A stretch of 64,000 nt of DNA, from positions 1 through 64,000 of the forward strand of contig JAULBX010026940.1 of NCBI GenBank assembly GCA_032358255.1, in the 5' to 3' direction. A model generated the notes under the pieces. It searched no databases, had not been told where the DNA came from, and saw only the letters and a list, made by a program, of their open reading frames with translations. The first letter of the stretch is position 1. Each line of letters starts with the position of its first letter. This stretch comes from Heterotrichella gracilis (lineage: Eukaryota; Sar; Xanthophyceae; Tribonematales; Xanthonemataceae). The position numbers and the translations under genes are program-made. Below, piece after piece: positions 8,213-17,113 of the stretch.

Positions 8213-9682
8213 TTATCCGATCATTTGCAAAAAGCCAATTTCTTTTGCCGTTAAAAAACGGTGCTTTCCACGAGGCAGGTCTTTTTTAGTTAAGCCTGCA
8301 AAAACTACCCTGTCTAGCTTTACAACATCATAACCCAAATGCTCAAATAAACGTCTTACAATACGGTTACGGCCACTATGTATCTCAATACCTATCTCTT
8401 TTTTTCCTTCCCCAACAAAAGCCAGATCATCGGCTTTTACAATTCCATCTTCTAATTCTACGCCCTCTGTTATTGCGGCAAAATCCTCAGTTTTAAGGCC
8501 TTTATTTAAACTTACATGGTACACTTTTTTAACGCCATATTTTGGATGCGTTAGTTTTGTGGTTATCTCGCCATCATTGGTAAATAGCAATAAACCAGTG
8601 GTGTTTCTGTCAAGACGACCAACAGGATACAAACGCTCTCTGCAAGCTCCTTTTATTAACTCCATCACGGTCTTACGTTCTTGTGGATCATCAACTGTTG
8701 TAATGTAATCTTTAGGTTTATTCAACAATAAATATACTTTGCGTTCGCTTTTTACAGCGGCATCTCCATAAGTAACAACATCCCCTGCTTTTATTTTAAA
8801 ACCAAGTTGATCAATTACAACGCCATTAACTTTAACAACACCACTTTGTATTAGAACATCGGCATCTCTACGCGAAGCAATACCGGCATTTGAAAGATAT
8901 TTATTTAAACGCGTTAACCCATCCGCGCTGGCGGTTTTTTTTACCAGATCAGGTTTTTTAAATTTCTTTTTATCCCCATCGGTTTTTGACGCGTTTGAAA
9001 ATGTTTTACCATCTTCAAATTCATCAAACTTTACGCGCTTTGTTTTATCTGAATCTTCGTTAAAACTTCTGCTGCTTTTTCTGTGGGGCTTTTTATTATC
9101 CTTTTCAAATTTTGGTGAATCGAATTTCCTTTCTGGTTTTTTAAAACCGAATTCCTTTTTCTTATCGCCAAATTCTTTTTTAAAGGGTTTTCTATCTTCG
9201 CTTCCGCTAAAACTTTTGCGGGGCTTATCGCCAAACTTAGCGTCTTTTTTAAATGGCTTACGTTCTTCGGAATTATCAAAACTTCTTTTTGGTTTATCGC
9301 CAAAATCTTTTTTGTATGGTTTTTTGTCGCCCGATTTTTCGAAGTTTCTTTTTGGCTTATCGCTAAATCCAAAATCTTTATCTCCGCCATAACTTTTCTT
9401 GTAAGGCTTGCGCTCGTCAGAATTTCCAAAACTTCTTTTTGACTTCTCGCCGTATTTTTTATCCGAACCTTCTGATTTTTTATAGGATGTTCTTTCTTCT
9501 GAACTATTAAAACGTTTTTTTGGTCTCTCGTCTTTATCTGAAAAAGAATCGCCTTCTCTTTTTGGCTTATCGTTGTATGAAGATTTGCCAAAAGGCTTTT
9601 TGAACGCTTTATTAGCGTCTTTTGTTTTAAAAGATTTTCCTTTACTGCTTGCTCCTGACCTACTATTGTTTGTTTTACGCAT
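8213..9682 (-). CDS. rRNA pseudouridine synthase (RsuA/RluB family) with a 254-residue Lys-rich repeat extension
   Basis: 489 residues. Residues about 256-305 form an S4 RNA-binding domain (LTRLNKYLSNAGIASRRDAD), followed by the pseudouridine synthase domain with the catalytic motif G355-R-L-D358-R-N-T-T-G and the late motif GRNRIVRRLFEHLGY. The family modifies a helix-loop uridine in 23S or 16S rRNA; the exact site cannot be told from sequence. The first 254 residues are low-complexity: six or seven degenerate units of the form RKPYKK...FGDKPKRSF with alternating Lys and Asp/Glu, almost surely disordered and cationic. Such tails are known on Bacteroidota members of this family. It starts 17 bases after the yraN stop. 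Confidence 0.92.
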   Translation of the reverse strand: MRKTNNSRSGASSKGKSFKTKDANKAFKKPFGKSSYNDKPKREGDSFSDKDERPKKRFNSSEERTSYKKSEGSDKKYGEKSKRSFGNSDERKPYKKSYGGDKDFGFSDKPKRNFEKSGDKKPYKKDFGDKPKRSFDNSEERKPFKKDAKFGDKPRKSFSGSEDRKPFKKEFGDKKKEFGFKKPERKFDSPKFEKDNKKPHRKSSRSFNEDSDKTKRVKFDEFEDGKTFSNASKTDGDKKKFKKPDLVKKTASADGLTRLNKYLSNAGIASRRDADVLIQSGVVKVNGVVIDQLGFKIKAGDVVTYGDAAVKSERKVYLLLNKPKDYITTVDDPQERKTVMELIKGACRERLYPVGRLDRNTTGLLLFTNDGEITTKLTHPKYGVKKVYHVSLNKGLKTEDFAAITEGVELEDGIVKADDLAFVGEGKKEIGIEIHSGRNRIVRRLFEHLGYDVVKLDRVVFAGLTKKDLPRGKHRFLTAKEIGFLQMIG

Positions 9683-9699
9683 GGTAGGGCAAATATACG

Positions 9700-10071
9700 C
9701 TACTTTATTGATGGATAAAAGGCTCCCTCTAAATGTTTTACACTTGTATTGTTATTATTTTGTAAAACTGAGATGATATCAAAACGGCACTCCAACTCGA
9801 TGTTATTTGACACCAAATACTCGTGCGCTGCCGAAACTAAAAAACCTTGCTTTTTTTTGGTGACAGATAGTTCGGGTTCTCCAAAATCACTTGTACTTCT
9901 TGATTTTACTTCCACAAAAATTATCTGACCCTTGTAAGAGGCTATTAAATCAACTTCGAGCTTTTTGAAGCGCCAGTTTTGCTGTAAGATCTCATAACCT
10001 TTGTCTAAAAGATGTTTTTTGGCTATTTTTTCGCCCTCAACTCCTAAATTATGAGAATTTTCGTTTTTCAT
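9700..10071 (-). CDS. YraN/UPF0102 family endonuclease-like protein
   Basis: With the ATG at 10071 it has 123 residues, the usual length; an in-frame ATG at 10095 adds eight residues the family lacks. It has the PD-(D/E)xK-like arrangement: LG..GE..A near the start, then NWRFKKLEVDLI with E39 and D41, and V-E-V-K-S-R-S with E54 and K56. The family's role is unsettled; a nuclease role in DNA repair or branched-DNA processing has been suggested. It is the first gene of a run with the rluB-like gene and glmS, and is divergent from the gene at 10123. Confidence 0.88.
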   Translation of the reverse strand: MKNENSHNLGVEGEKIAKKHLLDKGYEILQQNWRFKKLEVDLIASYKGQIIFVEVKSRSTSDFGEPELSVTKKKQGFLVSAAHEYLVSNNIELECRFDIISVLQNNNNTSVKHLEGAFYPSIK

Positions 10072-10122
10072 TGTAATAATATCCCGAAAATACATAATTT
10101 AGTAATCTAATAATTCTTTAAA

Positions 10123-10761
10123 ATGAAAAAGATCTTACTTGCTTTAACTTTGTGTTTAGGTTTGACGACAATTACTGCGCAGAACTTTAACGGAAGTATT
10201 GAGTTTAAATACTACAATCAAAAAGACACTAACACTAATATTTATCTTGTAAAGGATAAATTAATTAAACTTGACCAGTATGGTAAAAAATCAAATGCCA
10301 TTGAGGGAAGTTTTATTTTTGACCTTACTGCAAATAAAATAAAATTCGTTAATCCAAAACGTAAAGTTTGGGGTGAGCATAAAAGTGAGACGCCTCCAAT
10401 TGTAAAAGGCGTTTGCGCTGTTACAAAAGGTACTGACACAAAAACAATACAAGGTATTAAGTGTGTTGAGTATACCGTAAAAAATACAGATGAAAATACG
10501 GTGATCACCTATTGGGTAGCTGAAAACAAATTTTCTTTTTTTGTGCCTGTAATTAAATTGTGGAACAGGAAAGACAAACAAAGTATTTATTTTAACCAGA
10601 TCAAAGATCTTCCGGAAGGCTGTATGCCAATGTTAAGCGAAGAGAAGCAGTTAAGTGATGGGAAATTATTAACGAAGTTAGAAGTAGTTAAAATTGGCCG
10701 TAAAGTGCCGGATGACGCGAGTTTAGCGGTGCCACCAAACTATAATAAATTTGATCAATAA
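10123..10761 (+). CDS. Exported protein, DUF4412-like
   Basis: 212 residues with a signal peptide (about 1-19, cleaving after ITA). The mature part begins NFNGSIEFKYYNQKDT and contains the pattern G-I-K-C-V-E-Y-T-V followed by T-Y-W-V-A-E, which resembles Bacteroidota DUF4412/GLPGLI proteins: small all-beta periplasmic proteins of unknown function. Assignment to DUF4412 is by remembered pattern only. It is a single gene followed closely by a strong terminator hairpin. Confidence 0.75.
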   Translation: MKKILLALTLCLGLTTITAQNFNGSIEFKYYNQKDTNTNIYLVKDKLIKLDQYGKKSNAIEGSFIFDLTANKIKFVNPKRKVWGEHKSETPPIVKGVCAVTKGTDTKTIQGIKCVEYTVKNTDENTVITYWVAENKFSFFVPVIKLWNRKDKQSIYFNQIKDLPEGCMPMLSEEKQLSDGKLLTKLEVVKIGRKVPDDASLAVPPNYNKFDQ

Positions 10762-10784
10762 TATTTTATTCGTAAAAAATTAAG

Positions 10785-10808
10785 AAGGGGCCTTAAGCCC
10801 CTTTTTTT
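10785..10808. terminator. Rho-independent terminator, probably two-way
   Basis: AAGGGGC, a five-base loop, then GCCCCTT followed by a run of T. On the other strand the stem is followed by TTAATTTTTT. It stands between two convergent genes (ends at 10761 and 10829) and can serve both. Confidence 0.85.
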
Positions 10809-10828
10809 ATTGAATGAATTAAAGAAAT

Positions 10829-11095
10829 CTAATCTCTTTCGCGTTTAGGTTTATCGTTTACACCAAACAATGCATTTAAAATGCCTGTAATTAACGATAA
10901 TATTAAACTAAATAAAAGTGCCCACCAAAAACCATCTACATGGAAACCACTTACTAATTTCTCTGCGAAAATAATAATGAAAGCGTTAATAGCTAGTAAA
11001 AAAAATCCCAAAGTAAAAACTGTTATTGGTATTGTAAGGATAGTTAGAATTGGTTTTACAATGGTATTTAAGAAGGCTAACACAACCGCAACCAT
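10829..11095 (-). CDS. Small PF04020 (phage holin 4-like) membrane protein, start uncertain
   Basis: From the first standard start codon (ATG at 11095) the protein has 88 residues, with hydrophobic helices and the motifs N-x-x-V-K-P-I-L-T-I-L-T-I-P-I-T and GFWWALLFSLILS. This is the PF04020 family, a chromosomal membrane protein of unknown function despite the holin name; there are no phage genes nearby. The same frame is open for another 36 codons upstream to a TAA at 11204-11206, and those codons encode the family's usual first helix (NFILKIIVSALAVFIVANIL). The full protein would be about 121 residues, but no ATG, GTG or TTG opens it; an ATC sits where Met is expected. Confidence 0.8.
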   Translation of the reverse strand: MVAVVLAFLNTIVKPILTILTIPITVFTLGFFLLAINAFIIIFAEKLVSGFHVDGFWWALLFSLILSLITGILNALFGVNDKPKRERD

Positions 11096-11203
11096 TAATG
11101 CAGATAAATAATCATCAACTGTTACATGAGGTAAAATATTAGCAACTATAAAAACTGCTAATGCCGAGACGATTATTTTTAAAATAAAGTTGATACGGTA
11201 AAA

Positions 11204-12469
11204 TTAAGTTTTTTGTTTCTTCTTTTTGGCTGCCGGAAACAAAATATTATTAAGGATCAATCTATAGCCTGGCGAGTTTGGATGTAACGAAAGATCGGTT
11301 GGCGGTTCTTCTACTCTGTGCTCATAGTCTTCGGGGTCGTGGCCTGCATAAAATGTCCAGGTGCCTTTACCAATGTCGCCATGTATGTAACGCGCTTCAC
11401 CAAACGCCTTTGCCTCGCCCATAATTAATACATTTTTTTTAATGTATTTTTTATCAAAGGCAACTGTTTGTCCCCAAAACCCTTGTATGGTGTTTGTGTG
11501 ATTTTGACAAAGCATTGTTGGCACAGGATCCCACTTGGCAGAAAACTCAAACAAGGTAAAGAGATCTGTTTTTTGCGTCATACCAAAACCTCTGCGCGTT
11601 AAGTAGGTATCAATGGTTGAGTACTCATACTCGTATGGATTTTCTTTTAATTTATAATTCTCAAAAGCAAATTCTTTTGAAAAATCTAATTTTGATTGTG
11701 CGTTTTTATCGGCCGGATCATGATCGAACATACTTTCGCAAATATCAACACCTTCTGCAGCCAATGCAATATCATAACTATCGGTAGCGCTGCACATAGC
11801 AAATAAAAAGCCACCACTAAAAACAAAATCTTTTATTTTTTTTGCTGAGTTTAATTTCATTAAAGACACTTTTGTAAAGCCTAATTTTTTTGCAAGCGCT
11901 TCATTTTCTTTTACCTCGTTTTGATACCAGGCTGCATTTTGAAACTGCGAATAAAACTTGCCATACTGCCCGGTAAAATCTTCGTGGTGCAAATGGAGCC
12001 AATCGTAATCTTTTAATTTTTCAAGAAAAATTTCTTCGTCGTAAACAATATCGTAAGGTATCTCTGCATACTTTAAAACCAACGTTACTGCATCATCCCA
12101 GGGTTGTTTACCTTTTGGTGAATACACCGCAATGCGTGGTGCTTTCTCTAATTTAATTGCATCCTGGTTTGCTTCGGGGTTTGCAATTTCGGCAAGAATA
12201 GAATTTCCCTGCGCATCGGAAATTGTTTCGTAACTAATGCCTCTTATTACACATTCATTAGAAACTGGTTTCGCATTAGGGATCATAAAACTGCCACCGC
12301 GATAATTTAATAACCAGTGTATCTCTAACTCACCTTTTAAAGCCCAATAAGCAAGGCCATACGCTTTTAAGTGGTTTTTTTGTCCTTCATCCATTGGAAT
12401 TAAAATGTAAGCGCCGAATGAGCGGCTAACAAAAAAAAGCACAAAAAATATGATGAAAATTCTTTTCAT
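11204..12469 (-). CDS. Conserved exported protein, often labelled 'asparagine synthetase B'
   Basis: 421 residues with a signal peptide (about 1-19). The body starts Y-I-L-I-P-M-D-E-G-Q-K-N-H-L-K-A-Y-G and continues with LLNYRGGSF, a pattern I know from a Bacteroidota family that databases call asparagine synthetase B. It has neither the N-terminal Cys glutaminase nor the PP-loop of real AsnB, so that label should not be trusted. Motifs WLHLHHEDFTGQYG, SGGFLFAMCSATDSYD and FYAGHDPEDYEHR suggest a ThuA-like or class I amidotransferase-like fold, with Cys after M in a nucleophile-elbow-like spot. The substrate is unknown. The C-terminus is Lys-rich (AAKKKKQKT). Confidence 0.85.
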   Translation of the reverse strand: MKRIFIIFFVLFFVSRSFGAYILIPMDEGQKNHLKAYGLAYWALKGELEIHWLLNYRGGSFMIPNAKPVSNECVIRGISYETISDAQGNSILAEIANPEANQDAIKLEKAPRIAVYSPKGKQPWDDAVTLVLKYAEIPYDIVYDEEIFLEKLKDYDWLHLHHEDFTGQYGKFYSQFQNAAWYQNEVKENEALAKKLGFTKVSLMKLNSAKKIKDFVFSGGFLFAMCSATDSYDIALAAEGVDICESMFDHDPADKNAQSKLDFSKEFAFENYKLKENPYEYEYSTIDTYLTRRGFGMTQKTDLFTLFEFSAKWDPVPTMLCQNHTNTIQGFWGQTVAFDKKYIKKNVLIMGEAKAFGEARYIHGDIGKGTWTFYAGHDPEDYEHRVEEPPTDLSLHPNSPGYRLILNNILFPAAKKKKQKT

Positions 12470-12542
12470 TAATGAATACTAATTTAGGAATAATTGAAGA
12501 GAATAAGAGCTTTGATTTTGGGAAAAAAAGTTAAATGCTTAA

Positions 12543-13373
12543 TTAAGCGCCTGCAACAAGTTTATATCTTAAAGCAGTGATCTTTTCCTTGATGGTCTTA
12601 ATGGTCTCAAGGTTTTGAACCGTGTTGGCCTCGGCCACTTCAAAAGCATCCCTGATAGATTTTAGATCGGCAATAATGAATTTTGTACCATCTGTTAGGT
12701 TAGACGCTTCTAACATAATAATGATGTTTTTTAACGACTCATTCTGATCGATAATTGTTTTAATTATTTTTTCGCCGTTAGCGGTTTCTGCGATCTGGCA
12801 GGAAACATACATTCCCTCAACCCAAGAACCTGTAAGGATAACAGCAGAAGTTGCCGGACGGTTATTTACTTTTAAGATCTCATCAGCTTTTTTAAAGGCT
12901 GCCGTAATAATTTCTAAAGTAGAATCTTTATTCTCACGGTTAGCTTCCATCCTGTCGAACATGGCCTGATCAAAAGCATTATTAACACCAATATTTGCCG
13001 CTAAAGAGTTAACGCATTTTAAGAAAACCATACTTTCCTGAGTTTGATCAAAAGAGTTGGCTATACTTAAATCCGACCCATAGATACCAAGGTTAGCAGC
13101 TTTATAAAATTCTATAGTGTATTTTGAAACTGAGTTGGGATCGTTTAAAAAATCAGGATTGTAGTCAATTTTATTATCATCAATTAATTTTAAAATTAAT
13201 TTTCTATCGGGCATTGAATTAAACACGTTTTGCGCATTTAATTTTGTTTCCTGAACGGCCTGTTTTGTATTATCATCAATAACAAGATTTTCATCTTGTT
13301 TCTCCCCGTTCTTGCAAAAAGTAAAAGAAAGTGCAAAAACCAATAAAATTATTTTAATACTAAGCTTGTTCAT
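12543..13373 (-). CDS. Lipoprotein of unknown function, mostly helical
   Basis: 276 residues with a lipoprotein signal ending SFTFC (Cys at 20). The rest looks all-alpha, with GSDLSIANSFDQT, CVNSLAANIGVNNAFDQ and the closing TIKEKITALRYKLVAGA. I know similar Bacteroidota outer-membrane lipoproteins but no function. It lies 37 bases downstream of the MORN-repeat gene and 73 bases upstream of the 'AsnB-like' gene, so all are probably co-transcribed. Confidence 0.78.
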   Translation of the reverse strand: MNKLSIKIILLVFALSFTFCKNGEKQDENLVIDDNTKQAVQETKLNAQNVFNSMPDRKLILKLIDDNKIDYNPDFLNDPNSVSKYTIEFYKAANLGIYGSDLSIANSFDQTQESMVFLKCVNSLAANIGVNNAFDQAMFDRMEANRENKDSTLEIITAAFKKADEILKVNNRPATSAVILTGSWVEGMYVSCQIAETANGEKIIKTIIDQNESLKNIIIMLEASNLTDGTKFIIADLKSIRDAFEVAEANTVQNLETIKTIKEKITALRYKLVAGA

Positions 13374-13410
13374 AAATTGTAGTTCACAAATATAACAAAA
13401 AAACTTCCAA

Positions 13411-15165
13411 TTACTTTTTTACGCCGTTTTCGTAGTTTATTCTATTGATTTCTTTGCCACTTTTATCGTAGAATACCCATAAACCGTGAGGAACGCTTTG
13501 CACTTTACCTTTTCTTCTATCATTTACAATTTTATAATTACATTCACTTTGCAACTTGGCATTTGTGTAATACGAAACGCTTTTGCCGCTTAGCTTTCCA
13601 TTTTTAAAATGCTGAATGCGATTAATACCGCCGGTCTCGTAAAAATAAGTCCATGAACCGTGTTGATGTCCTTTACGATACTTTCCTTTTGTGTCAACAA
13701 AGCTCCCTCTCTCAAACCATTGGATATAGTTCCCATGTTTTATACCGTTTACATACGAACAGGTTTCACGCGGCTGCCCATTTTCGTAAAAATAATCCCA
13801 TTTTCCTGTTTTTTTGCCTTTGCTATTGTAACTTCCAGCATAATTGGGCTTACCATTGGTGTACCAGCCCTGCCAATCACCTACTAACTGCGCGTCTTTA
13901 AAGGTACCTTCGTCTTTTTTTGTACCATTATCCCACCAACTGGTCCATAAACCGTTCTCTTTACCTCCAACAAAGGGTCCCTCCTGCAATTTTTTGCCAT
14001 TTTCGAACCAGGTTGTCCAAACGCCTGTTTTTAAACCATTATCATAATTACCCTGACGCCATTTTTCGCCTGTGCGGTAAAAATAGTTCCACGTTGCCGC
14101 TTGTTTATCATTTAAATAATAACCTTCGCTTTCAACTTTTCCATTAGAATAATAGTAGGTCCATTTGTCTTCTCTCAGGTCATCCTTCAAAGTACCCGCC
14201 ATTTCAAGCTGCCCGTCGCTTGTATAAAATTTCCAGAGGCCATTTTTTTTGTTATTGATAAACTCTCCCTCGCTTTTTACCTTATGATTTGCAAAATATG
14301 AAGAGTAATATCCGTTCAACATTCCGTTTGCATAGTTAGCTTCGTAATCCAACTCGCCATTAGCATGAAAGAAGCGCCAAAGGCCATCCTGCAAACCGCC
14401 TTTATAAAAACCCATGGCCTTAACAACGCCATTGTCGTAATTCGCCGTAATGCTTCCATTACCACTGGTTACCAACTGTTTACCTTTACTATCCCACAGA
14501 TCGTTCAGGTACAGTATACTGTCTTTATACTCCTTTACAAATTTCTTTTGGCCGTTATCGTAGTATTCTTCCCATATGTTACAAGGCTTTCCGGCGCAAT
14601 AATATTGAATGGCTAAGAGTTTACCTGTTTTAGCATAGGTTTCAACTTTGCCCTGACGTTTGTCTTTTTCAAAATTCCCTTTGCTTTCTAATTGACCATT
14701 ATCAAAGTAGTAGGTCCATTCGCCTTCCTTTTTTCCCTTTTCAAATGGTTCGCGGCTTTTTACCTTACCATTCTCATGAAAAGATGTCCATATACTATCT
14801 GCTATGTTATCTACAAATTTGGTTAGCTGCGAGATCTTACCCGATTTAAAATAATACACATTGGTACCGTTTTTCTTCCCATTGTCGTAATGTTCAACTG
14901 CTTTTTTGGTGCCATTCTCGTAATAAAAGGTCCAGATGCTATCTTCTTTGCCTAAAAAATGACTCAGTTTTCCTGAATAGTAAAAGCCTTTTGACAACAC
15001 ATTCCCACTTGGGTAATACTCTGTGTATGCACCATAGGGAACGCCTTTGTAGTAATCTGTTTCGGATTTTAATTGGGTTTCTTTAGCATCATAATACTCT
15101 TTTTTAAGTTGAGAGTAAATGGTAAAACTCGAAAGAAAAAGAAAAATAAATGCTGAAAATCTCAT
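13411..15165 (-). CDS. Large MORN-variant repeat protein (YwqK-like), exported
   Basis: 584 residues: a signal peptide (about 1-18) and then about twenty MORN-variant (PF07661) repeats of about 23 residues, with the core pattern G-x-W-x-x-Y-Y-x-N-G-x-x-x-x-x-x-x-Y. Databases often call such proteins 'toxin-antitoxin system YwqK family antitoxin', a label not supported by function. The repeats form an extended beta-hairpin solenoid and probably bind a partner or the envelope. A 12-base palindrome GGTAAATTTACC lies at 15168-15179, two bases upstream of the ATG. The gene sits 88 bases after the LtaS-like gene. Confidence 0.9.
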   Translation of the reverse strand: MRFSAFIFLFLSSFTIYSQLKKEYYDAKETQLKSETDYYKGVPYGAYTEYYPSGNVLSKGFYYSGKLSHFLGKEDSIWTFYYENGTKKAVEHYDNGKKNGTNVYYFKSGKISQLTKFVDNIADSIWTSFHENGKVKSREPFEKGKKEGEWTYYFDNGQLESKGNFEKDKRQGKVETYAKTGKLLAIQYYCAGKPCNIWEEYYDNGQKKFVKEYKDSILYLNDLWDSKGKQLVTSGNGSITANYDNGVVKAMGFYKGGLQDGLWRFFHANGELDYEANYANGMLNGYYSSYFANHKVKSEGEFINNKKNGLWKFYTSDGQLEMAGTLKDDLREDKWTYYYSNGKVESEGYYLNDKQAATWNYFYRTGEKWRQGNYDNGLKTGVWTTWFENGKKLQEGPFVGGKENGLWTSWWDNGTKKDEGTFKDAQLVGDWQGWYTNGKPNYAGSYNSKGKKTGKWDYFYENGQPRETCSYVNGIKHGNYIQWFERGSFVDTKGKYRKGHQHGSWTYFYETGGINRIQHFKNGKLSGKSVSYYTNAKLQSECNYKIVNDRRKGKVQSVPHGLWVFYDKSGKEINRINYENGVKK

Positions 15166-15253
15166 TAGGTAAATTTACCGACTATAATACCCGCGAAGCT
15201 TTTTAGTTACAGCTTTTGTGAACAATATTTAGGTTGAAAAGTGCTTTAAAAGA

Positions 15254-17089
15254 TTAATTGACGTGATACATGCCATTTTCAAATAAATATTGAAGTGAGG
15301 TGTAATAAGCCTTTATATTTTTTAAAATTATTTTATTTTTTGGATCAATGTTCTCTACCACTTCTTGCTTTGTTACGTACATGTTTGAATCGCAATATAG
15401 TTTGTAAAACGATTGGCCAATAAGATTATAACGATAAATCACTGAGTCGGTAACTTCGTAAATATCATTATTGTAATTTCTGTAATAAGCTTGTCCTGTT
15501 TTTATATTATTTAAATTGTGATTTATAAAATGGCTTTTGCCTTTAAATTTTGTTTTACTTAAAATATATTCTGCAATATCTGCATGCGAACAAATTATAT
15601 TGTCTTTTATGTTCTTGTTTTTGTGATCAATAACAAGTAAAGGCACGTGAAATAGTTTTGTTTCGTTATCGCGTGACGAATAGCCTTCTGCATGATCGCC
15701 TGTAATAATGATCAATGTGTTTTTGTACTTGTCTGAACGCTTTAATTTTTGAATGAACATTCCCAAAGCTTGATCTGAATATAAAAATGCTCTTTCTTTT
15801 TTATCAAGATCTTTTATGTTATCGGCGGCTTTAAAATCTGTTGGCACCTGATGAGGCTCGTGGTTACTCATTGAAAGTATGCAAAACAAATTTTTGCCGG
15901 AGTTGTTTGCAATATATTTTTCTGAGAAATTAAATAGAGATTCGTCATCAACACCCCAGGTGTTTTTAAATTTAAAATCTTTTATGTCGTCAACATCTTT
16001 AACGGTTATTGCTGCATCGCCGCTTAAAAATAATTCCATATCATCGTAAGCAGCCGAACCGCCGTGAATAAAATGCGTTTTATACTTATTTTTTTCGGAT
16101 AATTTTATTAACCCGTTGAATGCATTCTTTAATTTATTTTCGCGAAATAAATTATATCCTAATATGTGCGGGAAACCGAAGAAAATGGATGAGATCCCGT
16201 ATTGCGTGCGAGGTCCTGAAGAAAAACATTTGGTGTATAACGTGCCTTCGGCGCTAAGCGAATCAAAATGAGGGCTTAGATGTTTGTCGCCGTTTAAAGC
16301 GCCAATTCTATTGGCACCAAAGCTTTCCATAATAATTAAAACTACGTTATCGTAAGCCGTATCTGTATAATTAACCTCTCTTTCAATAAAATCTGTTTTG
16401 TTAGAATACCCTTGTTGCATTTTAAAACTTGCAAGTGCTTCTTGCTGGTCCATTATGTATTCATTTTTGGTGTGCAGAAAAGATTTTGTCCAGGAGTAAT
16501 AGCTGTTTAGTGATAATTGTTTTGCGGCATCGGAAATATTTACCTGGTGAGAATAATAATTAATTGGGTAAGGCAAATAGGTTAACGACAGTACAAAAAA
16601 CATGCAGCCAAAAAGTAGTTTTTGTTTTAGTTTAAAGGAAGTAAAGTCTGGCAATATTTTCTTTTTTATTTTGAACAAAATAAATACAAAAAGAATTAGC
16701 GGGGCAAGGGCTTTAATTACGATTGAACTATCACTTACTCTGTCGGATAAGTCTTTAACGCTAAATAGCTCGAAAGAATTTATGCTGCAGCGAATGCCTA
16801 AGTAATAAAATGAAATTATATCAAAGGCATTTAAAACTATCCATAAAATTGTGAAAGATAAAAAAATAAAGTTGGCGCTCTTCTTGTGAAGATTTTCAAT
16901 TAAGACGTAGAATAAAAATAAAATACTTAAAAAATTAAGATCGAAAATAATTCCTAAAAATAAAGCGCTAAGAAGTTCCGATGCGCTTTCAATTCTTGAA
17001 TAACAGAGTATGAAAATAAATAAACGTTGAAGTGTTCCGAAAATAAGCAGCCAAAATAAAGGTCTTAAATTTTTAAGAATGACTGCCAT
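15254..17089 (-). CDS. LtaS-like membrane sulfatase-fold phosphotransferase (paralog 1)
   Basis: 611 residues: about five membrane helices in the first 180 residues, then a periplasmic alkaline-phosphatase/sulfatase-fold domain. Metal and nucleophile residues are visible: MESFG with E255, SSGPRT295 with T295 as nucleophile, and ITGDHAEGY for the later Asp-His pair. LtaS and OpgB enzymes of this family move phosphoglycerol (or phosphoethanolamine) groups onto envelope glycans. A Gram-negative bacterium has no classical lipoteichoic acid, so the acceptor is unknown. It starts 24 bases after the lepA stop. A paralog lies at 40580-42529. Confidence 0.88.
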   Translation of the reverse strand: MAVILKNLRPLFWLLIFGTLQRLFIFILCYSRIESASELLSALFLGIIFDLNFLSILFLFYVLIENLHKKSANFIFLSFTILWIVLNAFDIISFYYLGIRCSINSFELFSVKDLSDRVSDSSIVIKALAPLILFVFILFKIKKKILPDFTSFKLKQKLLFGCMFFVLSLTYLPYPINYYSHQVNISDAAKQLSLNSYYSWTKSFLHTKNEYIMDQQEALASFKMQQGYSNKTDFIEREVNYTDTAYDNVVLIIMESFGANRIGALNGDKHLSPHFDSLSAEGTLYTKCFSSGPRTQYGISSIFFGFPHILGYNLFRENKLKNAFNGLIKLSEKNKYKTHFIHGGSAAYDDMELFLSGDAAITVKDVDDIKDFKFKNTWGVDDESLFNFSEKYIANNSGKNLFCILSMSNHEPHQVPTDFKAADNIKDLDKKERAFLYSDQALGMFIQKLKRSDKYKNTLIIITGDHAEGYSSRDNETKLFHVPLLVIDHKNKNIKDNIICSHADIAEYILSKTKFKGKSHFINHNLNNIKTGQAYYRNYNNDIYEVTDSVIYRYNLIGQSFYKLYCDSNMYVTKQEVVENIDPKNKIILKNIKAYYTSLQYLFENGMYHVN

Positions 17090-17113
17090 AGTTTACAAGG
17101 CAAATACATGCCG

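Noticed and set aside
9031-9591. A 186-codon open frame in another phase inside the rluB-like gene
   Set aside because: It arises from the codon repetition of the Lys-rich tail; its product is a low-complexity shift of the same repeats and has no start context.
10829-11095. Sign of a prophage from the 'phage holin' family name
   Set aside because: PF04020 members are ordinary chromosomal genes; no lysin, capsid, tail or integrase gene is near.
11204-12469. Asparagine synthetase function for the 421-residue protein
   Set aside because: No N-terminal Cys glutaminase and no PP-loop ATP site; the protein is exported. The common database label seems to be an error passed along.
13411-15165. Antitoxin role for the MORN-repeat protein
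   Set aside because: The YwqK antitoxin label rests on repeat similarity only; the protein is exported, very long, and no toxin-like partner lies beside it.
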